Below, piece by piece: positions 1 through 7,459 of a stretch of 24,415 bases of DNA. The translations under genes and the position numbers were made by a program. Within the stretch, counting starts at the first letter, position 1. Each line of letters starts with the position of its first letter. The notes under the pieces were generated by a model. The model was not told the DNA's origin. It saw nothing but the letters and a program-made list of their open reading frames with translations, and searched no databases. This DNA is from Ruminococcus sp. (lineage in GTDB: Bacteria; Bacillota; Clostridia; Oscillospirales; Ruminococcaceae). The DNA lies in assembly GCA_024697705.1 (NCBI GenBank), contig JAILFF010000073.1, positions 1 to 24,415 of the forward strand, read 5' to 3'.

Positions 1-1
1 C

Positions 2-547
2 GTCCGTCCCGTGAAGATCAGCCCGAAGCCGCAGGACGTTCGTTCGCCCGACGGGAATCTGCTGACCGAAAGCGTTTCGGCGGCGGGGCGGGCGCTTTTC
101 AAGGTCTGCGGAATGATAATGCTTTTTTCGACGTTCCTCACACTGATAAACCACTATCTCGGGCGGTTCGGGCTGAAAACAAGTGTATTCGCGCCGTTTT
201 TGGAGATCTCGGAGCTTGGGGAGAGCGCTTCCGCGGGGCTGCCTGCTGTCTGCGCGGCGGGAGCTTTGGGCGGCGCGTGTGTGCTTTTGCAGATAAAAGC
301 GATAGTCGGGAGCGCGTTCCCTCTGCTGCCGTTTGTCGTTACGCGGGTGATTTGTGCTGTTTTGGCGGGAGTGATCGCTGTTCCGGTCGAGAAATATCCG
401 TTAAGCGGAGAAACGGTGCCGACAGCCGCGCAGTTTGCCGCGACGGAGCAAGGAAGTTTGTTCCCGACGGGGTGTCTGATAATGATGATAGTACTGACAA
501 TTGTAAGCGTAAGAAAAGCCGACCAAAGCCGCAAAGTGAGGGCATAA
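2..547 (+). CDS. C-terminal part of a YlbJ-like sporulation/nucleoside-recognition membrane protein (5' truncated)
   Basis: The frame is open to the left edge of the window, so the GTG at 11 is probably internal and the real start lies outside. The visible part of about 180 residues has hydrophobic segments near residues 30-50, 75-100, 105-125 and 152-167 (numbered from the GTG). The stretch LEISELGESASAG, followed by a Gly/Ala-rich helix ending LLQIKAIVG and then PFVVTRVICAVLAG, resembles the second nucleoside-recognition ('Gate') half of YlbJ, where the usual pattern is a small-residue helix, then hlQ, then a P-hl-xR-hh segment. YlbJ is an integral membrane protein needed for sporulation in Bacillus. 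The stop codon sits in the loop of a terminator hairpin, so this is the last gene of its transcript. Another nucleoside-recognition permease is an alternative; the family call is moderate because the N-terminal half is missing. Confidence 0.55.
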   Translation, partial: VRPVKISPKPQDVRSPDGNLLTESVSAAGRALFKVCGMIMLFSTFLTLINHYLGRFGLKTSVFAPFLEISELGESASAGLPAVCAAGALGGACVLLQIKAIVGSAFPLLPFVVTRVICAVLAGVIAVPVEKYPLSGETVPTAAQFAATEQGSLFPTGCLIMMIVLTIVSVRKADQSRKVRA

Positions 548-572
548 TTCCCTCACTTGCGGCTTTTTTATT
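525..572 (+). terminator. Rho-independent terminator of the YlbJ-like gene
   Basis: GCCGCAAAGTGAGGG (528-542) pairs with CCCTCACTTGCGGC (550-563) with one bulged A, followed by six T (564-569). The TAA stop of the upstream gene lies in the loop. The left arm, read in reverse (GCCCTCACTTTGCGGC), matches the end of the dispersed repeat tail seen at 11406-11439 and 22527-22560. The hairpin also overlaps the 3' end of the convergent PqqD-like gene. Confidence 0.85.
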
Positions 573-828
573 CTTCAAGCGCGTCTGCTTTGCGCAATAT
601 TTCCAATACCTTCTTCACATCGGACTCGATAAGCCCCTCCGGCGCATTATACTTGCTCCGCATCTCACCGATCAACTTTTCCTCCGTCGTGTCGCTCCGC
701 AGCATCTCCAGTATAACGCCCAGCATCTCGTTCCCGCGCACAAATCCCGAAAACTTGGCACCTCCCGCCGCTACAAGCACCGTCTGATCGTCGCTCGAAT
801 GGAGTATGTAATTCTTCCTGATCTTCAT
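568..828 (-). CDS. PqqD-family peptide chaperone-like protein (orphan)
   Basis: The product is 86 residues starting MKIRKNYILHSSDDQTVLV. The ATG at 828 is chosen because GGGAGG sits 8 bases upstream; the longer in-frame extension would start inside the promoter. The pattern matches stand-alone PqqD proteins: an N-terminal beta strand (NYILH), a Gly-rich turn (AAGGAKFSGFVRGNE, where family members have an LN-xT block), then a helix with 'TTEEKLIGEM' and a C-terminal 'ESDVKKVLEILRKADALEE' (compare DVxxFLxxLxxxGxL). PqqD-like proteins bind peptide precursors and deliver them to radical SAM maturases in PQQ, mycofactocin and sactipeptide pathways. No radical SAM or precursor gene is visible here, so the partner must be elsewhere or the role differs. 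It has its own promoter and stands alone between two forward genes. Confidence 0.75.
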   Translation of the reverse strand: MKIRKNYILHSSDDQTVLVAAGGAKFSGFVRGNEMLGVILEMLRSDTTEEKLIGEMRSKYNAPEGLIESDVKKVLEILRKADALEE

Positions 829-865
829 ACCGTTTCCTCCCGATAATGAATTCTTTTTCCGTACT

Positions 866-894
866 ATTATATCATATCCCGCCCCATAAATCAA
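866..894 (-). promoter_or_regulatory. Sigma-A-type promoter of the PqqD-like gene
   Basis: On the minus strand TTGATT (894-889) and TATAAT (871-866) are separated by 17 bases, about 40 bases upstream of the ATG at 828. Confidence 0.8.
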
Positions 895-944
895 GTGCCG
901 TCACAATATTCTATAATAATGCGAAAAAAAACGCAATTTATGAC

Positions 945-973
945 TTGCATACTGCCCGGAATTGATGTATAAT
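945..973 (+). promoter_or_regulatory. Sigma-A-type promoter of the GH43 gene
   Basis: TTGCAT (945-950) and TATAAT (968-973) are separated by 17 bases. The leader is about 40 bases and contains GGAGG at 1009-1013, seven bases before the ATG. No operator was recognised. Confidence 0.8.
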
Positions 974-1020
974 ATCCTCACATTTAATTCTCCCTCAGCG
1001 GGAAAAACGGAGGTCTAATC

Positions 1021-1992
1021 ATGGCAGAGCAGAGAAAACCGCTTATCAGCAGCATATTCACAGCCGACCCTTCGGCTCACGTTTTTGACGGCAAATTATA
1101 TATCTACCCCTCGCACGATATTCCGCACAGCGGCGAGGATAACGACGAAGGCGACGAATATATCATGGAGGATTATCACGTCCTTTCCATCGACACGCCC
1201 GATTCCCCCTGCGTTGACAACGGCGAAGCTCTTCACATGAAAGACGTTAAATGGGTAAGCAAACAGATGTGGGCTCCCGACCTCGCCTACTCGAACGGAA
1301 AATATCATCTTATCTTCCCCGCCCGCGACAAGGACGGCATTTTCAGGATAGGCGCGGCTCACGGTGACAGCCCCGTGGGTCCCTTTACTCCCGATGATAA
1401 TTATATCGAAGGCACCTGCACCATAGATCCCTGCGTTTTCGTTGACGATGACGGCAAAGTTTATCTCTACAACGGCGGTATCTGGGGCGGTCAGCTCGAA
1501 AAGTGGCAGACAGGCAAATTCGACCCCGACGGACAAGGTCCCGCCCCCGATTCTCCCGCGATAACGCCTTTCTTTGCCGAGCTCGATCCCGACTGCACCA
1601 AGCTGGAAAGCACACCCGTTCATATAAGGATAATCGACGAGAACGGCGAAGATCTGAAAGCGGGTGACGAGGCAAGACGCTATTTTGAAGCTCCGTGGAT
1701 GCACAAATATAACGGCGTTTATTATCTTTCCTACTCTACCGGTACTTCGCATTACATCGTTTATGCTACGTCCGACAAGCCGCAGGGACCCTTCACCTAC
1801 CGCGGCAGGATCATGGAGCCCGTCATCGGCTGGACGACCCACCATTCTATCGTCGAGTGGAACGGCAAATGGTACATTTTCTACCACGACTGCGAGCTTT
1901 CAAACGGCATCAATCATCGCCGCTGCGTAAAGTACACCGAGCTGAAATACGCTCCCGACGGCACCATCGTTACGATACATCCCTACGAATAA
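1021..1992 (+). CDS. GH43 family glycosidase (beta-xylosidase / alpha-L-arabinofuranosidase type), intracellular
   Basis: A 323-residue single-domain protein with the five-bladed beta-propeller pattern of GH43. The three catalytic carboxylates of the family can be placed: general base D16 in TADPSAHVFDG, pKa-modulating D136 in TIDPCVFVDDDG, and general acid E223 in RYFEAPWMHK. H274-H275 (TTHHSIVE) matches the active-site histidine/metal region. There is no signal peptide and no carbohydrate-binding domain, so it should act in the cytoplasm on imported xylo- or arabino-oligosaccharides. The start is fixed by GGAGG seven bases upstream and by the promoter at 945-973. It is monocistronic, ending at a strong terminator. 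The xylB gene at the other end of the window fits a pentose diet, but the exact substrate cannot be read from the sequence. Confidence 0.9.
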   Translation: MAEQRKPLISSIFTADPSAHVFDGKLYIYPSHDIPHSGEDNDEGDEYIMEDYHVLSIDTPDSPCVDNGEALHMKDVKWVSKQMWAPDLAYSNGKYHLIFPARDKDGIFRIGAAHGDSPVGPFTPDDNYIEGTCTIDPCVFVDDDGKVYLYNGGIWGGQLEKWQTGKFDPDGQGPAPDSPAITPFFAELDPDCTKLESTPVHIRIIDENGEDLKAGDEARRYFEAPWMHKYNGVYYLSYSTGTSHYIVYATSDKPQGPFTYRGRIMEPVIGWTTHHSIVEWNGKWYIFYHDCELSNGINHRRCVKYTELKYAPDGTIVTIHPYE

Positions 1993-2037
1993 AAAATCAA
2001 CCCCCGCACGGAGCGTTTTCCTGCGGGGGATTTTTAT
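1991..2037 (+). terminator. Bidirectional terminator between GH43 and thiE
   Basis: CCCCCGCA (2001-2008) pairs with TGCGGGGG (2022-2029); ATTTTTAT follows on the plus strand, and the AAAAAATC run at 1991-1998 gives a T-tract for minus-strand transcripts arriving from thiE. Confidence 0.85.
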
Positions 2038-2131
2038 CTGTTCAGAATAGCGTGGAACGGGCGCACACTCAGGTGAGACCCTACGCTCATCTTTGCTTAT
2101 GGCATTGTACTTGTAATTCACCGATATTCTT

Positions 2132-2758
2132 TCAGAGCTTCAACAATATCTCTTTCATCTCTCTTGCGGCGGCTTCGGGGTCTTTGTCGGCGATTATGTC
2201 GGAGATCACCGCCGCGCCGTTTACGCCCATTCCCGCGAAATCCAGCACGTTTGTGCGCTTCACGCCGCCTATTATCACGATCGGGATATTGACGGCGGCG
2301 CGTATCGCGGCGAGATTTTCCCGCGTGTTGGGCTTGGCGTCGGTCTTTGTCGAGGTAACGAACATCGCTCCCACGCCGAGATAATCGGCGCCGTCAGCCT
2401 GCGCTTTCAAAGCAAGCTCGACGGTCGGCGCGGTGATACCGATCATCTTGTCCGCGCCCATTATACGGTGGGCGACGTCGCAGGGAATGTCGCTCTGCCC
2501 GAGATGAACGCCCGCCGCGTCCGCCGCAAGCGCCACGTCTATTCGGTCGTCGATGATAAGCGGCTTGCCGAAGCTGTCTGTGACGCGCTTGACCCGCACC
2601 GCAAGATCATACAGCTCACGCGAGGAAGCGTTTTTCTCCCGAAGCTGAATGATATCTGCACCGCCGCGCAGCCCGGCAGCCACGCTTTCCTCGACGGTGG
2701 AGTGGGTCATCAGCCCGCTGTCGGTGCAGCTGTAAAGTTTGTAACTGATATTATTCAT
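2132..2758 (-). CDS. thiE: Thiamine phosphate synthase
   Basis: The product (208 residues) joins HMP pyrophosphate and thiazole phosphate to give thiamine phosphate. The TIM-barrel landmarks of ThiE are present in order: GADIIQLREK near residue 33 (pyrophosphate-binding QLR-K), LIIDDRIDVALAADAAGVHLGQSD near 67-90 (family: N/D-DR and GVHLGQ-D), GVGAMFVTSTK near 127 (usually GPxFxTxTK), IVIIGGV near 160 and AAVISDI near 182 (usually VVSAI). Start: ATG at 2758 preceded by AGGAG. No thiM, thiD or thiamine transporter gene is adjacent, and the short leader contains no TPP riboswitch, which is unusual for thiamine genes in Clostridia. The leader instead carries a copy of the dispersed CTTTTGGTTTGCC repeat tail. 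Confidence 0.93.
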   Translation of the reverse strand: MNNISYKLYSCTDSGLMTHSTVEESVAAGLRGGADIIQLREKNASSRELYDLAVRVKRVTDSFGKPLIIDDRIDVALAADAAGVHLGQSDIPCDVAHRIMGADKMIGITAPTVELALKAQADGADYLGVGAMFVTSTKTDAKPNTRENLAAIRAAVNIPIVIIGGVKRTNVLDFAGMGVNGAAVISDIIADKDPEAAAREMKEILLKL

Positions 2759-2790
2759 AATAAAACTCCTAAAAATACTTATAGTGAAAA

Positions 2791-2810
2791 AGACTTTTGG
2801 TTTGCCTTCA
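2791..2810 (+). repeat. Dispersed repeat tail (AGACTTTTGGTTTGCC type), in the thiE leader
   Basis: AGACTTTTGGTTTGCCTTCA also occurs at 14361-14380; close variants occur at 11414-11433, 22537-22556 and, inverted, at 13842-13860. Here it lies between the thiE promoter and start, so it is transcribed as antisense of the tail. Confidence 0.7.
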
Positions 2811-2815
2811 TTATT

Positions 2816-2844
2816 ATTATACTACCATTCCCTCGTATAGTCAA
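2816..2844 (-). promoter_or_regulatory. Sigma-A-type promoter of thiE
   Basis: Minus-strand TTGACT (2844-2839) and TATAAT (2821-2816) with a 17-base spacer. The predicted leader is about 50 bases, too short for a THI box, and none of its conserved segments are seen. Confidence 0.8.
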
Positions 2845-2870
2845 GTAATTATTTTTTTGCATAAAAACGA

Positions 2871-2899
2871 TTGATTTTTGTTTCTGTTTATGTTATAAT
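2871..2899 (+). promoter_or_regulatory. Sigma-A-type promoter of the GH3 gene
   Basis: TTGATT (2871-2876) and TATAAT (2894-2899) with a 17-base spacer. It is divergent from the thiE promoter, the two -35 boxes being 26 bases apart. A small hairpin GGGC-TTTT-GCCC follows in the leader at 2908-2919. Confidence 0.8.
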
Positions 2900-2938
2900 T
2901 GTCAAAAGGGCTTTTGCCCGCACGAAAGGGTGAATAAT

Positions 2939-5692
2939 ATGCTTAATAATATGAAGCTCGACTGGAACGACTACCTCCGTAAGGCAGAAGAGGTCTGCGC
3001 CAACGGCATTGTTATGCTCAAAAACGATAACGCCGCACTCCCGCTCTCCCGCTCGGAGACCATCGCCGTTTTCGGGCGAATCCAGCTGAACTACTACAAA
3101 AGCGGCACGGGCTCGGGCGGAATGGTGAACGTATCTAAAGTGACGGGCGTTATCGACGGTCTTGCCGAACAGGGCGCGAAGCTCGATACCGAACTGCTTG
3201 ACGTTTACAAAAAATGGGTCGAGGAAAACCCGTTCGACGTGGGCGGCGGCTGGGGAGGCGAGCCTTGGTCGCAGAAGGAAATGCCCCTCACCGACGAACA
3301 GGTATCCGCTTCCGCCGCCCGCTCCGACGCGGCTGTAATAATCATCGGCAGAACGGCGGGCGAAGAGCAGGACAACAAGGCGGAGGAAGGCTCGTTCCTG
3401 CTGACGGCGGGCGAGCGCGATATGCTCCGTATCGTGCGGGCGCATTTTAAGCGCGTTATCGTGCTGCTGAATGTCGGCAATACTATTGATATGAGCTTTG
3501 TTGACGAATTCTCCCCCGACGCGGTGCTGTACATCTGGCAGGGCGGCATGACGGGCGGCACGGGTACTGCGCGGGTGCTGCTGGGCGACGTTTCCCCGAG
3601 CGGCAGACTTCCCGACACCATCGCCATGAACATTTCCGACCACCCCTCCGACAAGTATTTCTACGGCAAGGAGCGCAATATTTACGCGGAGGATATTTTC
3701 GTCGGATACCGCTATTTCGAGACCTTTGCCCGCGATAAGGTGCTCTATCCCTTCGGCTTCGGGCTTTCCTACACCGATTTCGAGGTGAACGCGGCGGGCG
3801 CGGCTGACATAGGCGCGGGAGTTGTCACCGTGACCGCAGATGTTAAGAACATCGGCAAGTTCGGCGGCAAAAATTCGGTGCTTGTCTATTGCGAAGCGCC
3901 GAACGGCAGGCTCGGCAAGGCAGCGCGGGTGCTTTGCGGCTTTGACAAAACGGGCGTTCTTGCCCCCGACGAAAACGAAACACTCACGATAGAAATCCCA
4001 TTTTACGCATTTGCCTCCTACGACGACAGCGGCGTTACGGGACACGCCTATTCGTGGCTGCTCGAAAAGGGCGAATATCATTTTTACGCGGACGGAGATG
4101 TGAGAAGCGCGGCAGAGTTCTTCTCTTTCACGCTTGACGAGGACGTTGTGATAAGTCGGCACGGTCAGCAGCTTGCGCCCGTGACCGCGTTTGAACGCAT
4201 GGTGAACACCGGGAAGGACAGCCCTGAATTTAAGCCCGTGCCGCTTTCACAGACGGACGAATCCGCCGAAAGAAAAGCCGCGCTCCCCGAAGAAGATATT
4301 CCCGCGGGCAGCGGCGAAAGCGGGATAAAGCTCGGCGACGCGGCGAACGGCAAAAGCACTCTCGGCGAGTTTATCGACCAGCTCACCGACGACGACCTTT
4401 GCTGCCTGGTGCGCGGCGAGGGTATGTGTTCGCCGAAGGTAACTCCCGGTACGGCGGCGGCGTTCGGCGGCGTATCGGACAGGCTTGCGGCGCTCGGCGT
4501 TCCCTGCGGCTGCTGCTCGGACGGTCCTTCGGGTATGCGGCTCGACTGCGGCACAAAGGCGTTCAGCCTGCCTAACGGAACGCTTATCGCCTCGACCTTC
4601 GACAAGCGTGTAACACGGGAGCTTTTCGCGTTCACGGGTATGGAAATGGCAGCCAATCATGTGGAATGTCTGCTGGGTCCGGGCATGAATATCCACCGCC
4701 ACCCGCTGAACGGCAGGAATTTTGAATACTTCTCGGAAGACCCGTTCTTAACGGGCAGCATGGCGGCGGCGGAGCTGAAAGGTCTGCACAGCGCGGGCGT
4801 TGAGGGAACTGTCAAGCATTTCTGCGGCAACAATCAGGAGACGAACCGCCACTTCATCGACAGCGCGGTATCGGAACGCGCTCTGCGGGAGATCTATCTC
4901 AAAGGCTTTGAAATTGCGATAAAAGAAGGCGGCGGGCGTTCGGTAATGACGACCTACGGGCAGGTCAACGGCTTGTGGACGGCGGGCAGCTTCGAGCTGA
5001 ACACGGGAATTTTGCGCGGCGAATGGGGCTTCGACGGCTTTGTGATGACCGACTGGTGGGCGAACATAAACCGCCGCGGCTCTGCTCCCGACAAGGGCGA
5101 CCTTGCAGCGATGGTCGCGGCGCAGAACGACGTTTACATGGTCTGCGCGGACAGCGTGAACCACCCCGACGATCTTAAAGAGGCTTTGGCTGACGGGCGC
5201 ATTACGCGCTTTGAGCTGCGGCGTTCGGCTGAAAATATTCTTACATTCCTGATGAACAGCCGCGCCATGAAACGTCTGCTCGGCACTGCGGGCGAGGTCG
5301 AAGTGATAAACAAGCCCGACGAAAGCGAGAACGAAAACTCGGGCTCGGACGTTTTCGAGCTTGACGGAAGAGCGGTCATTGATCTGAGCGGGGTAAAGAC
5401 GGGGCGTGGCAGCGACTATTCGTTCACGCTCGACGTCAAGAAGCTTGGCGCGCACAAATTCACGCTGACGGCAAGCTCGATGATGAGCGAAACGGCGCAG
5501 ATGAACGTCACGCTGTACAGTCTCGGCACGGCGTTCGGGTCGTTCACGTTTAACGGCACGGGCGGCAAGCCTGTATCGTTCACTTCGGAGAATGTGCCTC
5601 TGTTCTCGCGGTATTCGATAATCAGGATCCATTGCAGCACGGGCGGGCTTGATCTGATAAGCCTTGAAGCCGAATGTACGCAGCCGTATTGA
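2939..5692 (+). CDS. GH3 beta-glucosidase/xylosidase with swapped domain order, intracellular
   Basis: About 917 residues. The ATG at 2939 is preferred over the GTG at 2930 because GAAAGGG ends eight bases upstream. The usual C-terminal (alpha/beta)6 domain comes first (about residues 10-265); it holds VIIIGRTAGEEQD, where E142 is the likely acid/base. A fibronectin III-like segment (about 280-420) follows. The (alpha/beta)8 barrel comes last (about 460-800), with CSDGPSGMR, KHFCGNNQE and GFVMTDWWA, where D705 is the expected nucleophile. A beta-rich tail of about 110 residues closes the protein and may be a carbohydrate-binding module. This reversed order is established for Ruminococcus albus and Butyrivibrio beta-glucosidases. 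There is no signal peptide, so it is probably cytoplasmic, releasing glucose or xylose from imported oligosaccharides. It has its own promoter; no convincing terminator follows. Confidence 0.92.
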   Translation: MLNNMKLDWNDYLRKAEEVCANGIVMLKNDNAALPLSRSETIAVFGRIQLNYYKSGTGSGGMVNVSKVTGVIDGLAEQGAKLDTELLDVYKKWVEENPFDVGGGWGGEPWSQKEMPLTDEQVSASAARSDAAVIIIGRTAGEEQDNKAEEGSFLLTAGERDMLRIVRAHFKRVIVLLNVGNTIDMSFVDEFSPDAVLYIWQGGMTGGTGTARVLLGDVSPSGRLPDTIAMNISDHPSDKYFYGKERNIYAEDIFVGYRYFETFARDKVLYPFGFGLSYTDFEVNAAGAADIGAGVVTVTADVKNIGKFGGKNSVLVYCEAPNGRLGKAARVLCGFDKTGVLAPDENETLTIEIPFYAFASYDDSGVTGHAYSWLLEKGEYHFYADGDVRSAAEFFSFTLDEDVVISRHGQQLAPVTAFERMVNTGKDSPEFKPVPLSQTDESAERKAALPEEDIPAGSGESGIKLGDAANGKSTLGEFIDQLTDDDLCCLVRGEGMCSPKVTPGTAAAFGGVSDRLAALGVPCGCCSDGPSGMRLDCGTKAFSLPNGTLIASTFDKRVTRELFAFTGMEMAANHVECLLGPGMNIHRHPLNGRNFEYFSEDPFLTGSMAAAELKGLHSAGVEGTVKHFCGNNQETNRHFIDSAVSERALREIYLKGFEIAIKEGGGRSVMTTYGQVNGLWTAGSFELNTGILRGEWGFDGFVMTDWWANINRRGSAPDKGDLAAMVAAQNDVYMVCADSVNHPDDLKEALADGRITRFELRRSAENILTFLMNSRAMKRLLGTAGEVEVINKPDESENENSGSDVFELDGRAVIDLSGVKTGRGSDYSFTLDVKKLGAHKFTLTASSMMSETAQMNVTLYSLGTAFGSFTFNGTGGKPVSFTSENVPLFSRYSIIRIHCSTGGLDLISLEAECTQPY

Positions 5693-5875
5693 AGCAAAGC
5701 AAACAACCCGCGAAGCGGAAAAGGGGTCAGGTGAGACAACCACATAACAGACAATACAGCGGATCAATTTTGTATTGCTGTAAAAAGTGAACAGTTAACA
5801 GTTATGGTATCGGCTTCGCCGATGATTGCACGTGCATACGCAGGTGCTTGCGAACGCTGCGCTCCGCATGGTCGC
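5693..5875. other. Intergenic stretch with small hairpins, no gene recognised
   Basis: Downstream of GH3 there is no classical terminator. Small symmetrical elements are visible: the direct repeat AACAGTTAACAGTTA near 5790-5804, hairpin ATCGGC-TTC-GCCGAT (5809-5823) and palindrome TGCACGTGCA (5827-5836). No supported coding sequence on either strand. Confidence 0.5.
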
Positions 5876-6150
5876 TCACAATTGTGCAGCTGACAGGCGG
5901 AGCAGATGTTCAAAATAATTGCCGTCGATAAGCGAGTTATCGACGGCATACTGATTTCTGTCGTGTATGAGTACCTTCCTCGATTCCGAATCTGCCCAAA
6001 TCCTTTTTCAACGACTGCACCGCCTTTTTCAGATGCTCGTACCCTTGACGTAAAGGCGCAGGGCGTTCGGAGCATATTTATGTCGAGAAAAGCGGTCTCG
6101 ATCTCGTTCTCTCTTACAACCGCGGCAGCGTTGTCAAAGTTTTTGGCAAA
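5876..6150 (-). pseudogene. Decayed response regulator (receiver + SARP-like output) relic
   Basis: Read on the minus strand, fragments appear in N-to-C order but in different frames. 6138-6073 encodes FDNAAAVVRENEIETAFLDINM, a receiver segment up to the phosphorylated-Asp motif (compare DIDIAFIDVEM in the intact regulator at 7643-8473). About 6063-6040 encodes ALRLYVKG, resembling the receiver alpha4-beta5 region. 6041-5976 encodes YEHLKKAVQSLKKDLGRFGIEE and, after a one-base shift at 5975, 5974-5876 encodes VLIHDRNQYAVDNSLIDG, continuing NYFEHLL to a stop. The last two align with SELRSDLAGAGFEDIVIKESRTV...CDLYAAL in the intact protein. Most of the receiver is deleted and at least two frameshifts remain. 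It directly follows the diguanylate cyclase gene. The identification is from motif similarity by eye. Confidence 0.65.
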
Positions 6151-6165
6151 GAAAAATGAAAAATA

Positions 6166-7335
6166 TCATTCGCCGACAGCTTTCAGTGCGTGTTTTTGTT
6201 CGTACATGGCTTTATCGGCACGCTTGAACACATCGTTGTAGCTGCTGTCTGTTGACGGTTCATAAACGGCAAGACCGCTTGCTAAGATAACAGAACCGTG
6301 TTCCCGATTTTCATTGATTTTTTTCCGAAAGGATTCCAGAAGCGCTTCACGGTCTGCATAGTCGCTGCCTTTAAGGATAGCGACAAATTCATCTCCGCCG
6401 ATGCGGAACACAGGACTGTTTTCAAAGCTTTGGCAGATGATATTGCAGCCGTTTTTGATGTATTCATCGCCGACTCCGTGTCCCAGTGTATCATTGATCG
6501 TTTTAAGCCCGTTCACATCAAAGACGACAATGCCGTATTCGGTCAGTTCGCCGCTTTCGAGCGCCGTTTCCAGCTCGGTCAGAGCCTCAAAATAAGCGAG
6601 CTTGTTCTTTACGCCTGTCAGACCGTCCTTGTATGCCTTCTGCTTTGCGAGCCTGATCGCCTTATTCTGCTCTGCTTCCTTGTCTTTGTATATAAATGTG
6701 TGTATCAGACAGGTGCCGAAAAGACAGCCCATCGAATAGAACGGCATCAGCGGGAAAAAAATCTGAATGATAATGAAAAAAGTCATGATGAAACCGGAAA
6801 TACCGATGATCCTGTAATGAGAACGGCTCATTCCTCTTGAACGAAATGCTGCGATAGCGGAATAGACCGAGGTGAGAAGGAAAAGCAGCATTTGCAGCGC
6901 CAATCCGAAATATCTTGCGGGCAGAGGCACATACTCCGTGTTTTCCTTGAATTTGAAAACGATAGGAACGAACAGATTCACGATCAGAACGATGATCTCA
7001 AAGGATAGTATGAGCCAGCCGCTTGAAATAAGTATTTTGCCTGCTTTGTCTTTTTTACCCGAAAACGCAACGACCCCTCTTGTCCAGAAAAGCACGGATA
7101 ACGCCATAGAGGTGAAAAACAAACAGGTGTCGCAGTATGTCGGAACAAGCCATTTCTGTTCAAGGAAAAATCCCCATAATATATCCGAAAGGAAAAATAC
7201 GATCAGCGAGAGCAGATATTGGCGGTATTTGAGCCGAACTTCATTCTCGCTTGTTTTATCAACTTTTCTGAGTGCTTCTATATTTATGATAACAAGAACG
7301 ATCAATGCAATGATACCTACGCTTGAATAGTACAT
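6166..7335 (-). CDS. Membrane-bound diguanylate cyclase (GGDEF domain)
   Basis: 389 residues. Six or seven transmembrane helices fill residues 1-216 (about 5-20, 40-58, 70-90, 100-128, 141-164, 176-216), followed by a short linker and a GGDEF domain at about 233-385. The domain starts with DGLTGVKNK, has FDVNGLKTIND (metal-binding D273) and an intact RIGGDEF (312-317), so it should make c-di-GMP from two GTP. An RxxD inhibitory site at the usual position upstream of GGDEF is absent (SFENSPVF instead), suggesting weak product inhibition. The sensory membrane part is not a family I can name. Start: ATG at 7335 with AAAGGAGG six bases upstream. It lies downstream of, and in the same direction as, the kinase/regulator pair, separated by about 300 bases, and its promoter carries a tandem repeat (7481-7500). 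Confidence 0.92.
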   Translation of the reverse strand: MYYSSVGIIALIVLVIINIEALRKVDKTSENEVRLKYRQYLLSLIVFFLSDILWGFFLEQKWLVPTYCDTCLFFTSMALSVLFWTRGVVAFSGKKDKAGKILISSGWLILSFEIIVLIVNLFVPIVFKFKENTEYVPLPARYFGLALQMLLFLLTSVYSAIAAFRSRGMSRSHYRIIGISGFIMTFFIIIQIFFPLMPFYSMGCLFGTCLIHTFIYKDKEAEQNKAIRLAKQKAYKDGLTGVKNKLAYFEALTELETALESGELTEYGIVVFDVNGLKTINDTLGHGVGDEYIKNGCNIICQSFENSPVFRIGGDEFVAILKGSDYADREALLESFRKKINENREHGSVILASGLAVYEPSTDSSYNDVFKRADKAMYEQKHALKAVGE

Positions 7336-7459
7336 TGATAGCCTCCTTTACGATCGGCTGCGCGAATGATCGGCAGATAGGACAGTATCCGATAAACGGA
7401 AAAAGGCAGTCTCACGGAATGCCTGAATAGTATGTATTTATTGAAAGTCAAACAAGTCC

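Noticed and set aside
2067..2080. TCAGGTGAGAC shared with 5728-5738
   Set aside because: Eleven bases with no further similarity on either side; likely chance.
2112..2124. GTAATTCACCG, matching the operator repeat at 7481-7500
   Set aside because: A single copy beyond the 3' end of thiE with no -10 at the right distance; likely chance.
2888..4162. Long minus-strand frame of 424 codons opposite GH3
   Set aside because: Shadow of the GH3 gene caused by GC-rich codon positions; the forward frame holds all family motifs.
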